A stretch of DNA of 64,000 nt from positions 1,408,419,694-1,408,483,693 of the forward strand of contig OY856412.1 of assembly GCA_963693085.1 (NCBI GenBank), written 5' to 3'. This DNA comes from Alisma plantago-aquatica. Its lineage: Eukaryota; Streptophyta; Magnoliopsida; Alismatales; Alismataceae. A program made the translations under genes and the position numbers. Positions within the stretch are counted from its first letter, which is position 1. Every line of letters begins with the position of its first letter. Positions 1-9,151 of this stretch are shown piece by piece. Under the pieces are notes generated by a model, which worked only from the letters and a program-made list of their open reading frames with translations, was not told the origin of the DNA and searched no databases.

Positions 1-2830
1 TCCAATTTTAGTGTTCAATGTACTTCTCGCAGGATCTAGATAATAAACAGTGAACGTCCCGGGGACAATAACTAGTAACTCCCAATGTCTACCGCTAGAG
101 GTAAAAAAGTTAAAAATTAATAACTCAAAATGCACAATAAAAATGGAATTTTCTTAAGTCCAAATTATAAATAAAGTAAACTTACTTGACATTGAATGGA
201 GCTATTATTATCGTCTTGTTTTGCTGACCAAAAACTGTAAAAGCATCTATACAGTATTGTTGAACACTATCAGGGTCTTTAGCTACCATACTAATCAATG
301 ATGGAATCAAAAATCCCACATGATCAAATGCAAATTGTTTGCATTGATCTTCGACTAAGTAGCTGCAAAACATATATTACGTATGCATTAATATATAAGA
401 AACCAGATCACCGAATCTTACACAAGGTATATGGATGTATAAACAAGATCTCACCTTATCCATGTCTCTATCATTGATGTATTCAACCAATCATACATAA
501 ACAGCTCAATAATATCTTGTATAAATAAAGAGCTATCATATGATTGACCTACATAATCTGCTTCTAAAGAAACAATTATAGGGCAATGTATATTATGTGC
601 CCATACCCAACATGCCATTCCCCTACAAGCAGGACCTAACGGGTATTTTAGGTCAGTTGGAACCCAACTTGGTGATGCAGGAAGTGGAGGTGGAGGCCTA
701 GGTTCTTCGGGTGTCTTCTTTTTAACCTGTATATATAATTTCAGATCAGTTGACCTCATATATACACATTAACAATCTAAAGTAATGTAAATTTATCTTA
801 CAATTTCAGTAGTGTAGATGACATCTGCTTTGGGCCACAATATCACCCCGCCTTCTGCCTCACCAAGTGTATCAATATCTGGGTGGGAATATGGCAATGG
901 AGCTTCCCTCCAATCGGGTAATACACATATCAGGCTCACACGAACGTAGCCCTGCGGCATTGGAGTCCCATGAAACATTGCCCCAGGAAGGGACTGGTAA
1001 GCCTGCGCCTCTGCAACAACATAGTCTTGCATTCTTAAGCGGCATGGCTTCAATGCCTACAAATTTACGTAAAGAATGTTATACATATATACATATCACC
1101 TTTCGAACATATCATCTTGAAAAGACTAGCTACAATGTCATAAACAATACTTACAGCAGACGTGCTAGGCGATGGGTCTCCAGGATTACTCGCAGTCTGT
1201 ACATCAGGAGAAGAGTGGGTCGCCATAGGCTGATTGGAAGCCTGATATGCCTGCCACCGCACTATTTCTTCCTTGACCTTCTCAGCAACTATATCATTGA
1301 CCTTCTTGGCAACTATATCCTCGAATCTCTTATTCTCCTATACATGGATAAAAGAAACATTAGCTTCTTATTATTGAATTCCCTTTTGTAGTAACATTCT
1401 AAAAAAAGAATAGGTTGCCTCTTCTTGTAAAAGTCCCGCTCTGGGTTTGCGCTGGGATGGCCCAAAGAATGCTTTGATGCCCACACCAGCGCCTGCACCC
1501 CTAACACGTCCAGGATGCTCTGGGTTACCCAGGGCAACTGTCAATTCATCCCTTGTGCCCTGAGGGATGAACATGCCTTGTTTCCTCTGCTCGTGCAGCT
1601 CCCACTAATCACCATCAATAGAAATTGGTAAGTTAACACCATAAATAATCAATATTCAAGTGATTGCTCTAAGAGTTGTGTTTTACCATTTTCGCAGCTG
1701 CCTCAGCAGTTACGGGCTTCTTTATATCACCCTTCTTGTTTTGCCTCCCAGCTATCCAGATATTATGGCGAGGCATGGGCGTGGCAGACTCTTGAGTAGG
1801 AGCAGACTCCTGAGTAGCCGTAGACTCCACCTGTAGTCTTTGGCGAATGCTTGCATAGCCCTTTGGACCCATAGTGTGGTCATGCACATTCAGTGCACGC
1901 CTTGCTTTTTGCACGTCACTGAGGGCCTAGTTAGTATGCACATTAATGATTTGGTTAGTAGCAATAAATGTTAATCTTGAATAGATGAATACAACATATA
2001 TTAATTAAATTGGGAGTGACGCCTAATACCTTGAATTCTTCAGATTTTCTTAAAGCAACAAAATTGTCCCAATCTTCTTTGTCCAAGAAGTTCCACTGCT
2101 CAAGGGCTGACTTCTTCTTCTTATCAGCATCTTTTATGTATTCTCTGTTCAGATTTGTCCTATAGTTCCTAAGCATCTTTCCAGCGCATTGCATCACACT
2201 TTTATGATGCAGCTTCTCATCCAATGCAAATAGATTATGTAAAATATAATTCTTATTAACTAGTATCCAAAAATAGAATTGCAAATAATATAATTTGTAA
2301 TCTACAAAATAGAATTGCAAATAATAATAACTCACGCATAAATCCTTCCATATCAAGTCTTTCTTCCCCTGAGGAACTTTATGCCAATTATCATACTTAA
2401 CACCACAATGGCTTCGAGTGACACACCCAAGATAGTTTACAAAATTATTGCGGTTCACTCCAATTGCATTTCCTCCATTATCAAACTCCACAACCAATTT
2501 GGATCCACTACCGCTCAGCGCTATTAACTTCTTCAACAGAGTGATGCCCCTTTTCTTGTTAAGTGTTTGGTGCTGCGCATTAAGTTTCTCCAGTGCTTCA
2601 GTGGGTACATGTGCATCATCAACCTAAATTTTGACAAAAATAAACCCACTGAATTAGCGCAATATAGAAATATGGGATATATGACATAACTAGAAGATAA
2701 TGAATTTTATAGAAATACAAGATATGTTTTTAGAACTTACATTGGTATCCTCGCCATGCTCGTCATGGACAACATGCTCATCATGGACTTCATGCTCATC
2801 ATGGACATCATGCTCATCATGGTCAGCCAT
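1..2830 (-). CDS. CACTA second gene: Transposase_24-like protein with C-terminal Ulp1-like peptidase, multi-exon, 3' end outside window
   Basis: Start ATG is 2828-2830. GT-AG exons I can place are 2830-2741, 2623-2336, 2251-2030, 1926-1687, 1604-about 1390 (donor not found), 1337-1155, 1056-802, 726-455, 362-186 and 88-1 (continues). The frame stays open through every junction except the unresolved donor. Exon 1 encodes a His/Asp/Glu repeat. Exons 2-5 carry the plant transposase PF03004-like core (RNYRTNLNREYI, HDHTMGPKGYA, GNPEHPGRVRG). The 1056-802 exon has a DUF8039-like segment ending ILWPK. The last exons look like a C48/Ulp1 peptidase: IIIAPFN, then HWELLV with the catalytic-type His after the intron, then YYLDPA with the Asp. 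The Cys would lie outside the window. Such proteins accompany TNP2 in plant CACTA elements; the Ulp1 role in transposition is unknown. Confidence 0.8.
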
Positions 2831-2847
2831 ATGAAAATGTCATTAAA

Positions 2848-3018
2848 AAGGTAAACATTTAGCATTTGTATTAACTAGAAAAGGCAAACATTTAGCATTT
2901 GTATTAACCAGAAAAAGGCAAATATTTAGCATTTGTATTAACTATAAAAAGGCAAACATTTAGCATTTGTATTAAACAGAAAAGGCAAACATTTAGCATT
3001 TGTATTAACTAGCATTTG
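2848..3018. repeat. short tandem repeat, about 39 bp x 4.5
   Basis: The unit, built around GGCAAACATTTAGCATTTGT, repeats about four and a half times with small changes. It lies just upstream of the start codon of the Transposase_24/Ulp1 gene, between the two CACTA genes. No function is evident. Confidence 0.85.
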
Positions 3019-3043
3019 TAAAAAAATATAAACATACATGTCT

Positions 3044-5191
3044 CTAAAATTGTGATCTTTTATCAATTAACAATCCTTCATTGTGATCTCCGTGCACATA
3101 TAAGTCATCATTAGCTTCAATATTTTGTGGAGTTGGCAACCCAACTGAGAATGGACTGGAGTCATCATACTTATCATAGTACTCTTCTTCATCTATATGA
3201 TCTTCAATGAACTGTCTTTTACCATGAAGAACAACTGACCATTTATCATTTATAGGATCATCGATATAGAATATTTGTTTCGCCTGTAATGCCAATATGA
3301 ATGGTTCACCCTTCTCTCCAATCTTTTCAAAGTTCACCAAAGTGAAACCCAATTCATCCACTATAACTCCTTTGGTGTTATCAACCCAATTACATTTAGA
3401 GAGCGGAATTCTGAAATCTATGTAGTCAAACTCCCATATGTCTTCAATGAAACTGTAATATGACATTTTAGCTTCACGTGAACTCTTATCCTTTGCACTT
3501 GCAAAATACATAGTCGACGCTTCACATGGACTCTTATCCTTTGCACTTTCTCAACGTGCATTACATTGATACAATGCCTGACTGTCAAAGAACTCCAATA
3601 AGGAAGATCCCAAAATATTGACTTCTTCTTGAATGAAGAATTGTCACTCCGTGTGGCCATACTACATTGTGATTTCTTACCAAATTCATTGACAATGTCT
3701 TTTACTCTTTCATAAACAACATCCCCTGGTATAGGTTTAGGTGCACTCCGTTCATCAATCCATCCATTGAATGCTTTATGCTTCCTACGATACAGATGGA
3801 ATTTTGAAAGAAACCTTCGGTGACCAAGATATACAGTCTTTCCTCCATGTTTTAGTCTTATTGAATCAGTGTTTTCTTCACATATAGGACACGCTTTAGC
3901 TCCTTTGACACTATATCCAAACAAATTCCCATATGCTGGAAAGTCATTAATAGTGCAAAACAACATAGCGTGCAAACGAAATGTCTCTCTTCCTAAAGCA
4001 TCATAGGTCATCACACCTTCAGCCCAAAGTTTCTTTAAGTCATCAATCAGAGGTTCAAGATAAACATCGATATCATTTCCGGGTTGTTTAGGGCCCGATA
4101 TCAACAACGACAACATAACGTATTTATTTTTCATACACAGCCAGGGAGGAAGATTGTATATAACAAGCATGACTGGCCAAGTGCTATGTTGGCTGCTCAA
4201 TGTCCCGTACGAATTCATCCCATCTGTACAAAGCCCAAGTCTTAGATTCCTATCTTCTTCACCAAATTTGGGGTACAATAAATCAATCTTCTTCCACTGT
4301 GGGGAATCAGACGCATGTCGTAGGATCCCATCATTATTTTTCTTAACATCTGCATGCCACCTCAAATTCTTCGCATCTTTCGGATTTGCAAACAAGTGTT
4401 GAAACCATGATATTATAGGTAGATACCACAACACCTTGGCAGGAGAACCAATTTTGGACTCCCCCGAAGTCGTCAATTTATACCGTGACACACCACATTT
4501 TGGACAATCTTTCAAATCTACATAGTCCTTTTGAAATAATACACAATCATTCGGGCATGCGTGTATCTTCTTGGCCTCCATTCCCATTGGGCACAACATT
4601 TTCTTTACCTGGTATGTTGAGATTGGCAGTTGGTTTCCTTCAGGAAGCATTTCTTTCAACAAAGTCAACAATTCAGTGAAGCTTTTGTCGCTCCATCTAT
4701 TGTTAGCTCAACTTATACAATCTCAACACAGTGCTAAGCTTCGTAAACTTAGCACAACCTGTATATAACGGTATCTCAGCATCATGCACAATGTTTCTAA
4801 AGATAGGAGGTGGATCGGTGTGCTCTACCCTACAACTATCCAACATCGCATCAACGATGTCTACTGGAATTGGTTCGTTCACATCTACGTCATCGGAGGC
4901 AATTTCTTCTTCCACCCAAGCACTGCTATCGACATCTACTGGTTTCGAGTTTGAAATCTCTCCATGCCAGTGCCATTCTGTATAGCCTTGTACAATCCCG
5001 TTGCACATGACATGACTTTTGATTTCCTCACCAGTGTTGACTTTCAAATTGTTACCGCAATGCCTACATGGACAGTAGAACCTATCTGTAGGTTTTTTCC
5101 TATGTTCCTCGGCAAATCTAATAAACTAATCAAGATCAGATATAAACTCTGGGGTGCAACGATTGCGAATGGACATCCATGATCTATCCAT
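3044..5191 (-). pseudogene. CACTA TNP2-type transposase, broken
   Basis: This would be the catalytic transposase of the element. The ATG at 5189-5191 begins MDRSWMSIRNRC, typical of the Transposase-associated domain (PF13963), whose zinc-binding part reads CPCRHCGNN. The Transposase_21 core follows (LGLCTDGMNSYG, ACPICEENTDS, DLPYW, RHCINVMHVEK), then a DUF4216 domain (3511-3044, CNWVDNTKGV, SVVLHGKRQ). Lesions seen: an in-frame TAG at 5126-5128; a frameshift near 4700, after LRLYKL; and a missing block after RHCINVMHVEK, near 3550, that removes the rest of Transposase_21 and joins it to DUF4216 in another frame. A 29-bp direct repeat (3472-3500 and 3520-3548) lies at that join. The gene cannot make a whole transposase. 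Confidence 0.88.
3472..3548. repeat. 29-bp direct repeat at transposase deletion join
   Basis: Two near-identical 29-bp copies (3472-3500 and 3520-3548), each containing ACTCTTATCCTTTGCACTT, are offset by 48 bp. They lie exactly where the TNP2 core jumps to the DUF4216 domain, which suggests slippage or repair during the internal deletion. Confidence 0.8.
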
Positions 5192-5380
5192 TCTATGATC
5201 AAAGAGAAAACACGTATATTTTAGGACAAGATTAGGGTATACACTTACATCCTATCCAAGATTTACTCCTATTATCTACAATGAAGCCGGAGTACATACA
5301 AATAGTATATAATTTAGTGATTGTTCATTCTAATTTATACCAATGTACAAGTAATATAAATAATAATGATTGTTCACTTT

Positions 5381-6012
5381 CTAGGCCAACAAACACATGT
5401 GATGTCATTCTTATATATAATAAATGTGTACCACCTATCCCATCCTTGAACACCTAATCTCACTAGTAAGTGTATAATGTGTATTGCATTTTCAAGAAAA
5501 TTTCGGCAGCATTTCCCCGCTGTTCTCTAAGTACATATGTACTTAGAGAACAAACGGGGAAATGCTACTAAAATTTTCTCGAAAACCCAATACACATTAT
5601 ACACTTACATCCTAAGTGAGATTAGGTGTTCAAGAACAGTCCCAAACCGGGGACTATCTAAGATTTACTCCTAATGAGTAAATCTTGGAGGGGTTTCTAG
5701 GCCAACAAACACATGTGATGTCATTCTTATATATAATAAATGTGTACCACCTATCCCATCCTTGAACACCTAATCTCACTAGTAAGTGTATAATGTGTAT
5801 TGGGTTTTCAAGAAAATTTCGGCAGCATTTCCCCGCTGTTCTCTAAGTACATATGTACTTAGAGAACAAATGGGGAAATGCTGCCGAAATTTTCTCGAAA
5901 ACCCAATACACATTATACACTTACATCCTAAGTGAGATTAGGTGTTCAAGAACAGTCCCAAACCGGGGACTATCCAAGATTTACTCCTAATGAGTAAATC
6001 TTGGACGGGTTT
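5381..6012. repeat. two tandem 316-bp units, each with a 178-bp palindrome
   Basis: Copy A is 5381-5696, copy B is 5697-6012, and a third copy begins at 6013 and stops after about 16 bp. Each contains a near-perfect palindrome (5456-5633 and 5772-5949) centred on AAGTACATATGTACTT, with arms holding GGCAGCATTTCCCC and ACCTAATCTCAC. Outside the palindrome there is a smaller dyad, AGATTTACTC/GAGTAAATCT. Related scraps occur at 5221-5290. The block lies between the transposase start and the CACTA terminus, where subterminal repeats or the 5' leader are expected. Confidence 0.9.
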
Positions 6013-6263
6013 CTAAGCCAACAAACACAATAATAGATATGTACATGTTAGGGTTTCATCACAATTGATGTTAGGGTTTAATCAAATCAAATTAGGATGC
6101 TACAATTGACAAGTTTAAATATTATTTCAACATGCATCCAAATTTACTGAATTAGGCCAAACATTACGATTAGAAGCACAAATATATGACAAATATATGC
6201 AAGCAAAAGATTTGTTCATATCCTAGGATTTACATAAAGCATTACATAAAAATTTGTTCATAT

Positions 6264-6398
6264 CCTTACCAACAGCAAGCACGGCCGTGGCTGTGTTGGC
6301 CTACCACGGCCGTGCTGGATAGCACGGCCTTGGTAGGCCAACACAACCATGTCTATGGTAGGCCAACACAGCCATGACCGTACTTGCTGTTGGTAAGG
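6264..6398. repeat. 135-bp inverted repeat (hairpin)
   Basis: The left arm starts CCTTACCAACAGCAAG and the right arm ends CTTGCTGTTGGTAAGG. The arms stay complementary for about 44 bp (core GGCTGTGTTGGCCTACCA). Where they differ, one arm has C where the other has T, mainly at CG sites, a pattern expected from deamination of methylated cytosine. It is in the non-coding part of the CACTA element and could be a small nested MITE. Confidence 0.8.
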
Positions 6399-6439
6399 AG
6401 CTAGGGAGAAGGAAGCAAAGAGGCTAGACTACCTGGAGC

Positions 6440-6680
6440 TAGCGTGGAGAAGAGCGGCGGCAGCAGTGGCGGCGAGCAGGCTAAGAAGCAGAGGGGCGGG
6501 CGGCGGGCAGAAGCAACTGACGGCCGGAGAAGCAGCAGGCACCGACCGGAGAAGCAGCAGGAGAAGAAGCAGTAGCGGCGGGCAGCGACGCCGGCTAGAA
6601 GAAGAGCACCAGAGCAGCGGCGGCGAGCAGCAACAACCGATGACGGGCAATTTTGGGAGAACGGTGGCGAGCAGCAGCAC
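6440..6680. other. GC-rich triplet-repeat stretch
   Basis: A GC-rich stretch full of GGC/GCA triplets, unlike the AT-rich surroundings. It gives open frames on both strands (Ser/Arg/Leu/Cys-rich) with no family resemblance. It probably belongs to the 5' leader of the CACTA transposase transcript; I do not call a protein here. Confidence 0.5.
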
Positions 6681-6739
6681 AAAAGAGAAGTCGCGATGAA
6701 ACAGGAAGAAAGGGGGAAGAGCCGGGTGTGATCGGGTCT

Positions 6740-7198
6740 ATTAAGTTGGTCAACGACATCAGTTATCTACAAAACCGATGCCTATTATGCTTTAGCGTCG
6801 GTTAATAGTAAAACACTGACGCCCAACTAGACAACCTTTACCCTAAATTATTTGGCGGGAACCATTATCAGCGTCAGTTATAGAAGGATAACCGACACTA
6901 AAAGTGGGATTTTTTGCGCAAATTTTCATTTTCAATAGGCGTTGGTGAATAGTTACAGAACCGACGTTGTAGGTGACCTAAAATGTTTTCGCTCGAAAAT
7001 TGGATTTTGCGGGCGATTTTAGGCATCAGTCTTTTATAACCAGCTGACGCTGAATACAAAGCGGTACCCATGTCTGGCTGGTCTTCAAATATAGACGTCG
7101 GTTTGCATAAATAACCGATGTTTAATATTATAGGCGTCAGTTTTCCTTAATAACTGACACCTAGAAAAGCGACACTGAATGCTATTTCTATAGTAGTG
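6740..7198 (-). repeat. CACTA subterminal repeats and terminal inverted repeat
   Basis: At least eight copies of a 10-12 bp motif related to GCGTCGGTTA or its complement TAACCGACG occur in both orientations, followed by the 18-bp terminus ending at 7198. In En/Spm-type elements the subterminal motifs bind the element's proteins; that role is inferred here from position and repetition. Confidence 0.85.
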
Positions 7199-7990
7199 TA
7201 TCCTGAATGAACTCAAGGCATGGAACAATCATCCTATCAATGTTCATTCATTTCCTTGATCTCAGAGCAGACTGGGTGAGATGTGTGTGACATCAATATC
7301 ACATATTGATTCACACGTGCATGCGCATGCCTTTCTCAATCCTACTCATCAAGTGGCCAAGGACATCAAACTCCCTCAGGAGGGACAAATCCCATATCTA
7401 TCACTCACCCCTCAAAAGCCCCATGTGTCAAAGCCACCCAATCATCACCTTTATAACAACCCATGTTTCAGGACTGCGTTTGATGATGTCAAAGTGTACC
7501 CAACGACATGTATTGAGTGTAGTGATTTCAGGTCTAAGAATCACACTCACCACCATCACTGTGAGAGCTGACTGTGACTACCATGTCATGGTTCCATGTG
7601 TCACTCTCACGGTGGGTCTGTCCGGTACCTTGTTCTCTAACAAGTACCTATGTGCTTGGTTTGATATCTCTATATTATGACTAATGAGATTCTGTCATCA
7701 ACCAACACACAATCAAGTATTTAGTGTTATTGATGTCTATGGTTATTTCCACAAAAACAACCGACTAGGGACTAAACAAGAATGTATACTCTTAACACCT
7801 GCATGATCTCATCGTTTAGGTCCTTAACCTAAAAGCATACGTCATTGAGTAAAAATCATTCTTTAGACATCTATCATGTTACACCATCATCTCAGAAACA
7901 GTTTAAACATATAGATCGGAAATTGCCTTTATTATTATTCAAATCATTTACAAAGTATCCCATTACAAGCATCATATGACTTGCTCTATG
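7199..7990 (-). mobile_element. gypsy-like LTR fragment, reverse orientation
   Basis: Bases 7199 to about 7600 are homologous to the reverse complement of about 44040-44447; a shared block contains CCCAACGACATGT and GATTTCAGGTCTAAGAATCAC. On the minus strand the part near 7930 reads AATAATAATAAAGGCAATTT, a plausible polyadenylation region. There is no coding sequence. The left side is cut by the CACTA insertion, and the right side stops where the copia LTR homology begins (about 8003). Assignment to Ty3/gypsy rests on the neighbouring copy, which follows a gag zinc knuckle. Confidence 0.6.
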
Positions 7991-8002
7991 GGCATACATA
8001 CC

Positions 8003-9137
8003 AACAGAAGTAGCCTTCACTTGAAGTAACTTCAAGATCCCCCTTGAAGTAGCCTTCCTCCTTGAAGTAGCTTCCTGTTGAGACCTTCTAGAAGTAGTCC
8101 AAAGTCACACCGAGCTACCTTCACCATCGAAGAAGCTCCTACAACCTCTTTTCCACAACCTCCAACCTATGAGTAGCAAAGGAGAACAAAACACAATAAA
8201 GGGAACAAGATTGGAAGAAAGAAACAATGTTACCAATTTAGTACAACGCTTTGATCCTATATCAAGCGTACTGATCTCCTAATCACTATGAATGAACATG
8301 GTAGTGTGATGGCTAGGAGATACTAAGCTATAGGACACTAATGTAGAATAGATTGCAAGTGAAGCTCAGCTTGTTACTCACAAAGATTGAATCTCAAGTG
8401 TAATTGTATGCATAAGTGATACCTTGGGTGTCCTATAGCTTGTCCTATTTCTAGGAGTGGTTTGCTAATGCTTGGGGATGTTCTAGACACCTTCTAGGGT
8501 GTTCTTAGTGCTCAATTAGACGTTATGTGTCCACTAATTACATTGCAACAACTAGTTGTTTAATGCTGAAAAGTAAAGTCCAGAACCTTTCTCGGTCGAG
8601 AAGTTGTCGACCGAGAGTCTCACAGTCAAGGAATTTGTCGAACGAGTGGGAGTCTGAGTTAATATATTGTAACATTTGATTCCAACTCCCAACCACTTTT
8701 CTAACTCAGTCTAATGGATAGGAGGGTCTATTCTTAGTCGAGGACTTTGTCGACTGAGAGTGTCTCGGTCGAAGTTTTTTTCGACTGAGAATATCCCTGA
8801 TTCAATGTATTCATTTACTAAGTGTGTGTATCAATGTGCAGTTGTGATACTATCTTGGGGGATGACCTATCTAAGTGTTGTGAGTGGATAGGAAGATCTA
8901 AATGCTTGATTTACATGATATCTAAGTACTTGTACATTATAAACTTGTACAAGTTTTTACATTGATTACAATCATGAAAATAAAACAATTTTAGCAAATT
9001 GATCTTCCAAGTCTTCGCTATCCACCACGTTATATGTTTGTCCCTGAAACACTCAAATAGCAAGTTAAAACCACAAGAAAGAAATGTTTGTCATCATCAA
9101 AATAAAGGGATTATAATAATGTCCAATTTAGCCAACA
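8003..9137 (-). repeat. copia LTR 1, truncated (3'-side LTR of unit 1)
   Basis: It matches the other three LTRs from CCTTCACTTGAAGTAACTTC to the terminal CCAACA at 9137 (TGTTGG on the minus strand). About 280 bp of the end that should reach TGAAAAACAC is missing; instead the sequence runs into the gypsy-like fragment. The TATA-like site seen in the other copies is mutated here (8444-8455, CCTATTTCTAGG). Confidence 0.9.
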
Positions 9138-9151
9138 ATCTCCCCCTTTTT
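9138..9151 (-). other. polypurine tract, copia unit 1
   Basis: On the minus strand AAAAAGGGGGAGAT directly precedes the LTR start TGTTGG. This is the expected site for plus-strand DNA priming in copia elements. Confidence 0.9.

Larger units (their letters stand above)
1..7198 (-). mobile_element. CACTA (En/Spm) DNA transposon, left end outside window
   Basis: The right terminus is seen directly: read on the minus strand from 7198 it begins CACTACTATAGAAATAGC, the CACTA-type terminal inverted repeat. The next 450 bp hold many short direct and inverted copies of a GCGTCGGTTA/TAACTGACGCC-like motif, as in CACTA subterminal regions. Inward on the minus strand lie a TNP2-type transposase (3044-5191) and a second gene with Transposase_24 and Ulp1-like parts (1-2830). 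The other terminus is beyond base 1. The bases after 7198 (TAT) could be the 3-bp target duplication, but the partner copy is not visible. Sequence beyond 7199 matches the reverse complement of about 44444 downwards, so the element landed in a gypsy-like LTR sequence. Confidence 0.9.

Noticed and set aside
867..1391. 174-codon plus-strand ORF opposite the CACTA gene
   Set aside because: It is the antisense of exons and introns of the Transposase_24/Ulp1 gene, whose splice sites and motifs are on the minus strand.
6401..6699. Three overlapping open frames rich in Cys, Ser, Leu or Arg
   Set aside because: GC-rich triplet sequence keeps all frames open; no start context or family similarity.
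7281..7680. Two plus-strand ORFs of 96 and 124 codons in the gypsy-like fragment
   Set aside because: They overlap in different frames, have no motif, and the homologous segment near 44100 does not keep them open.
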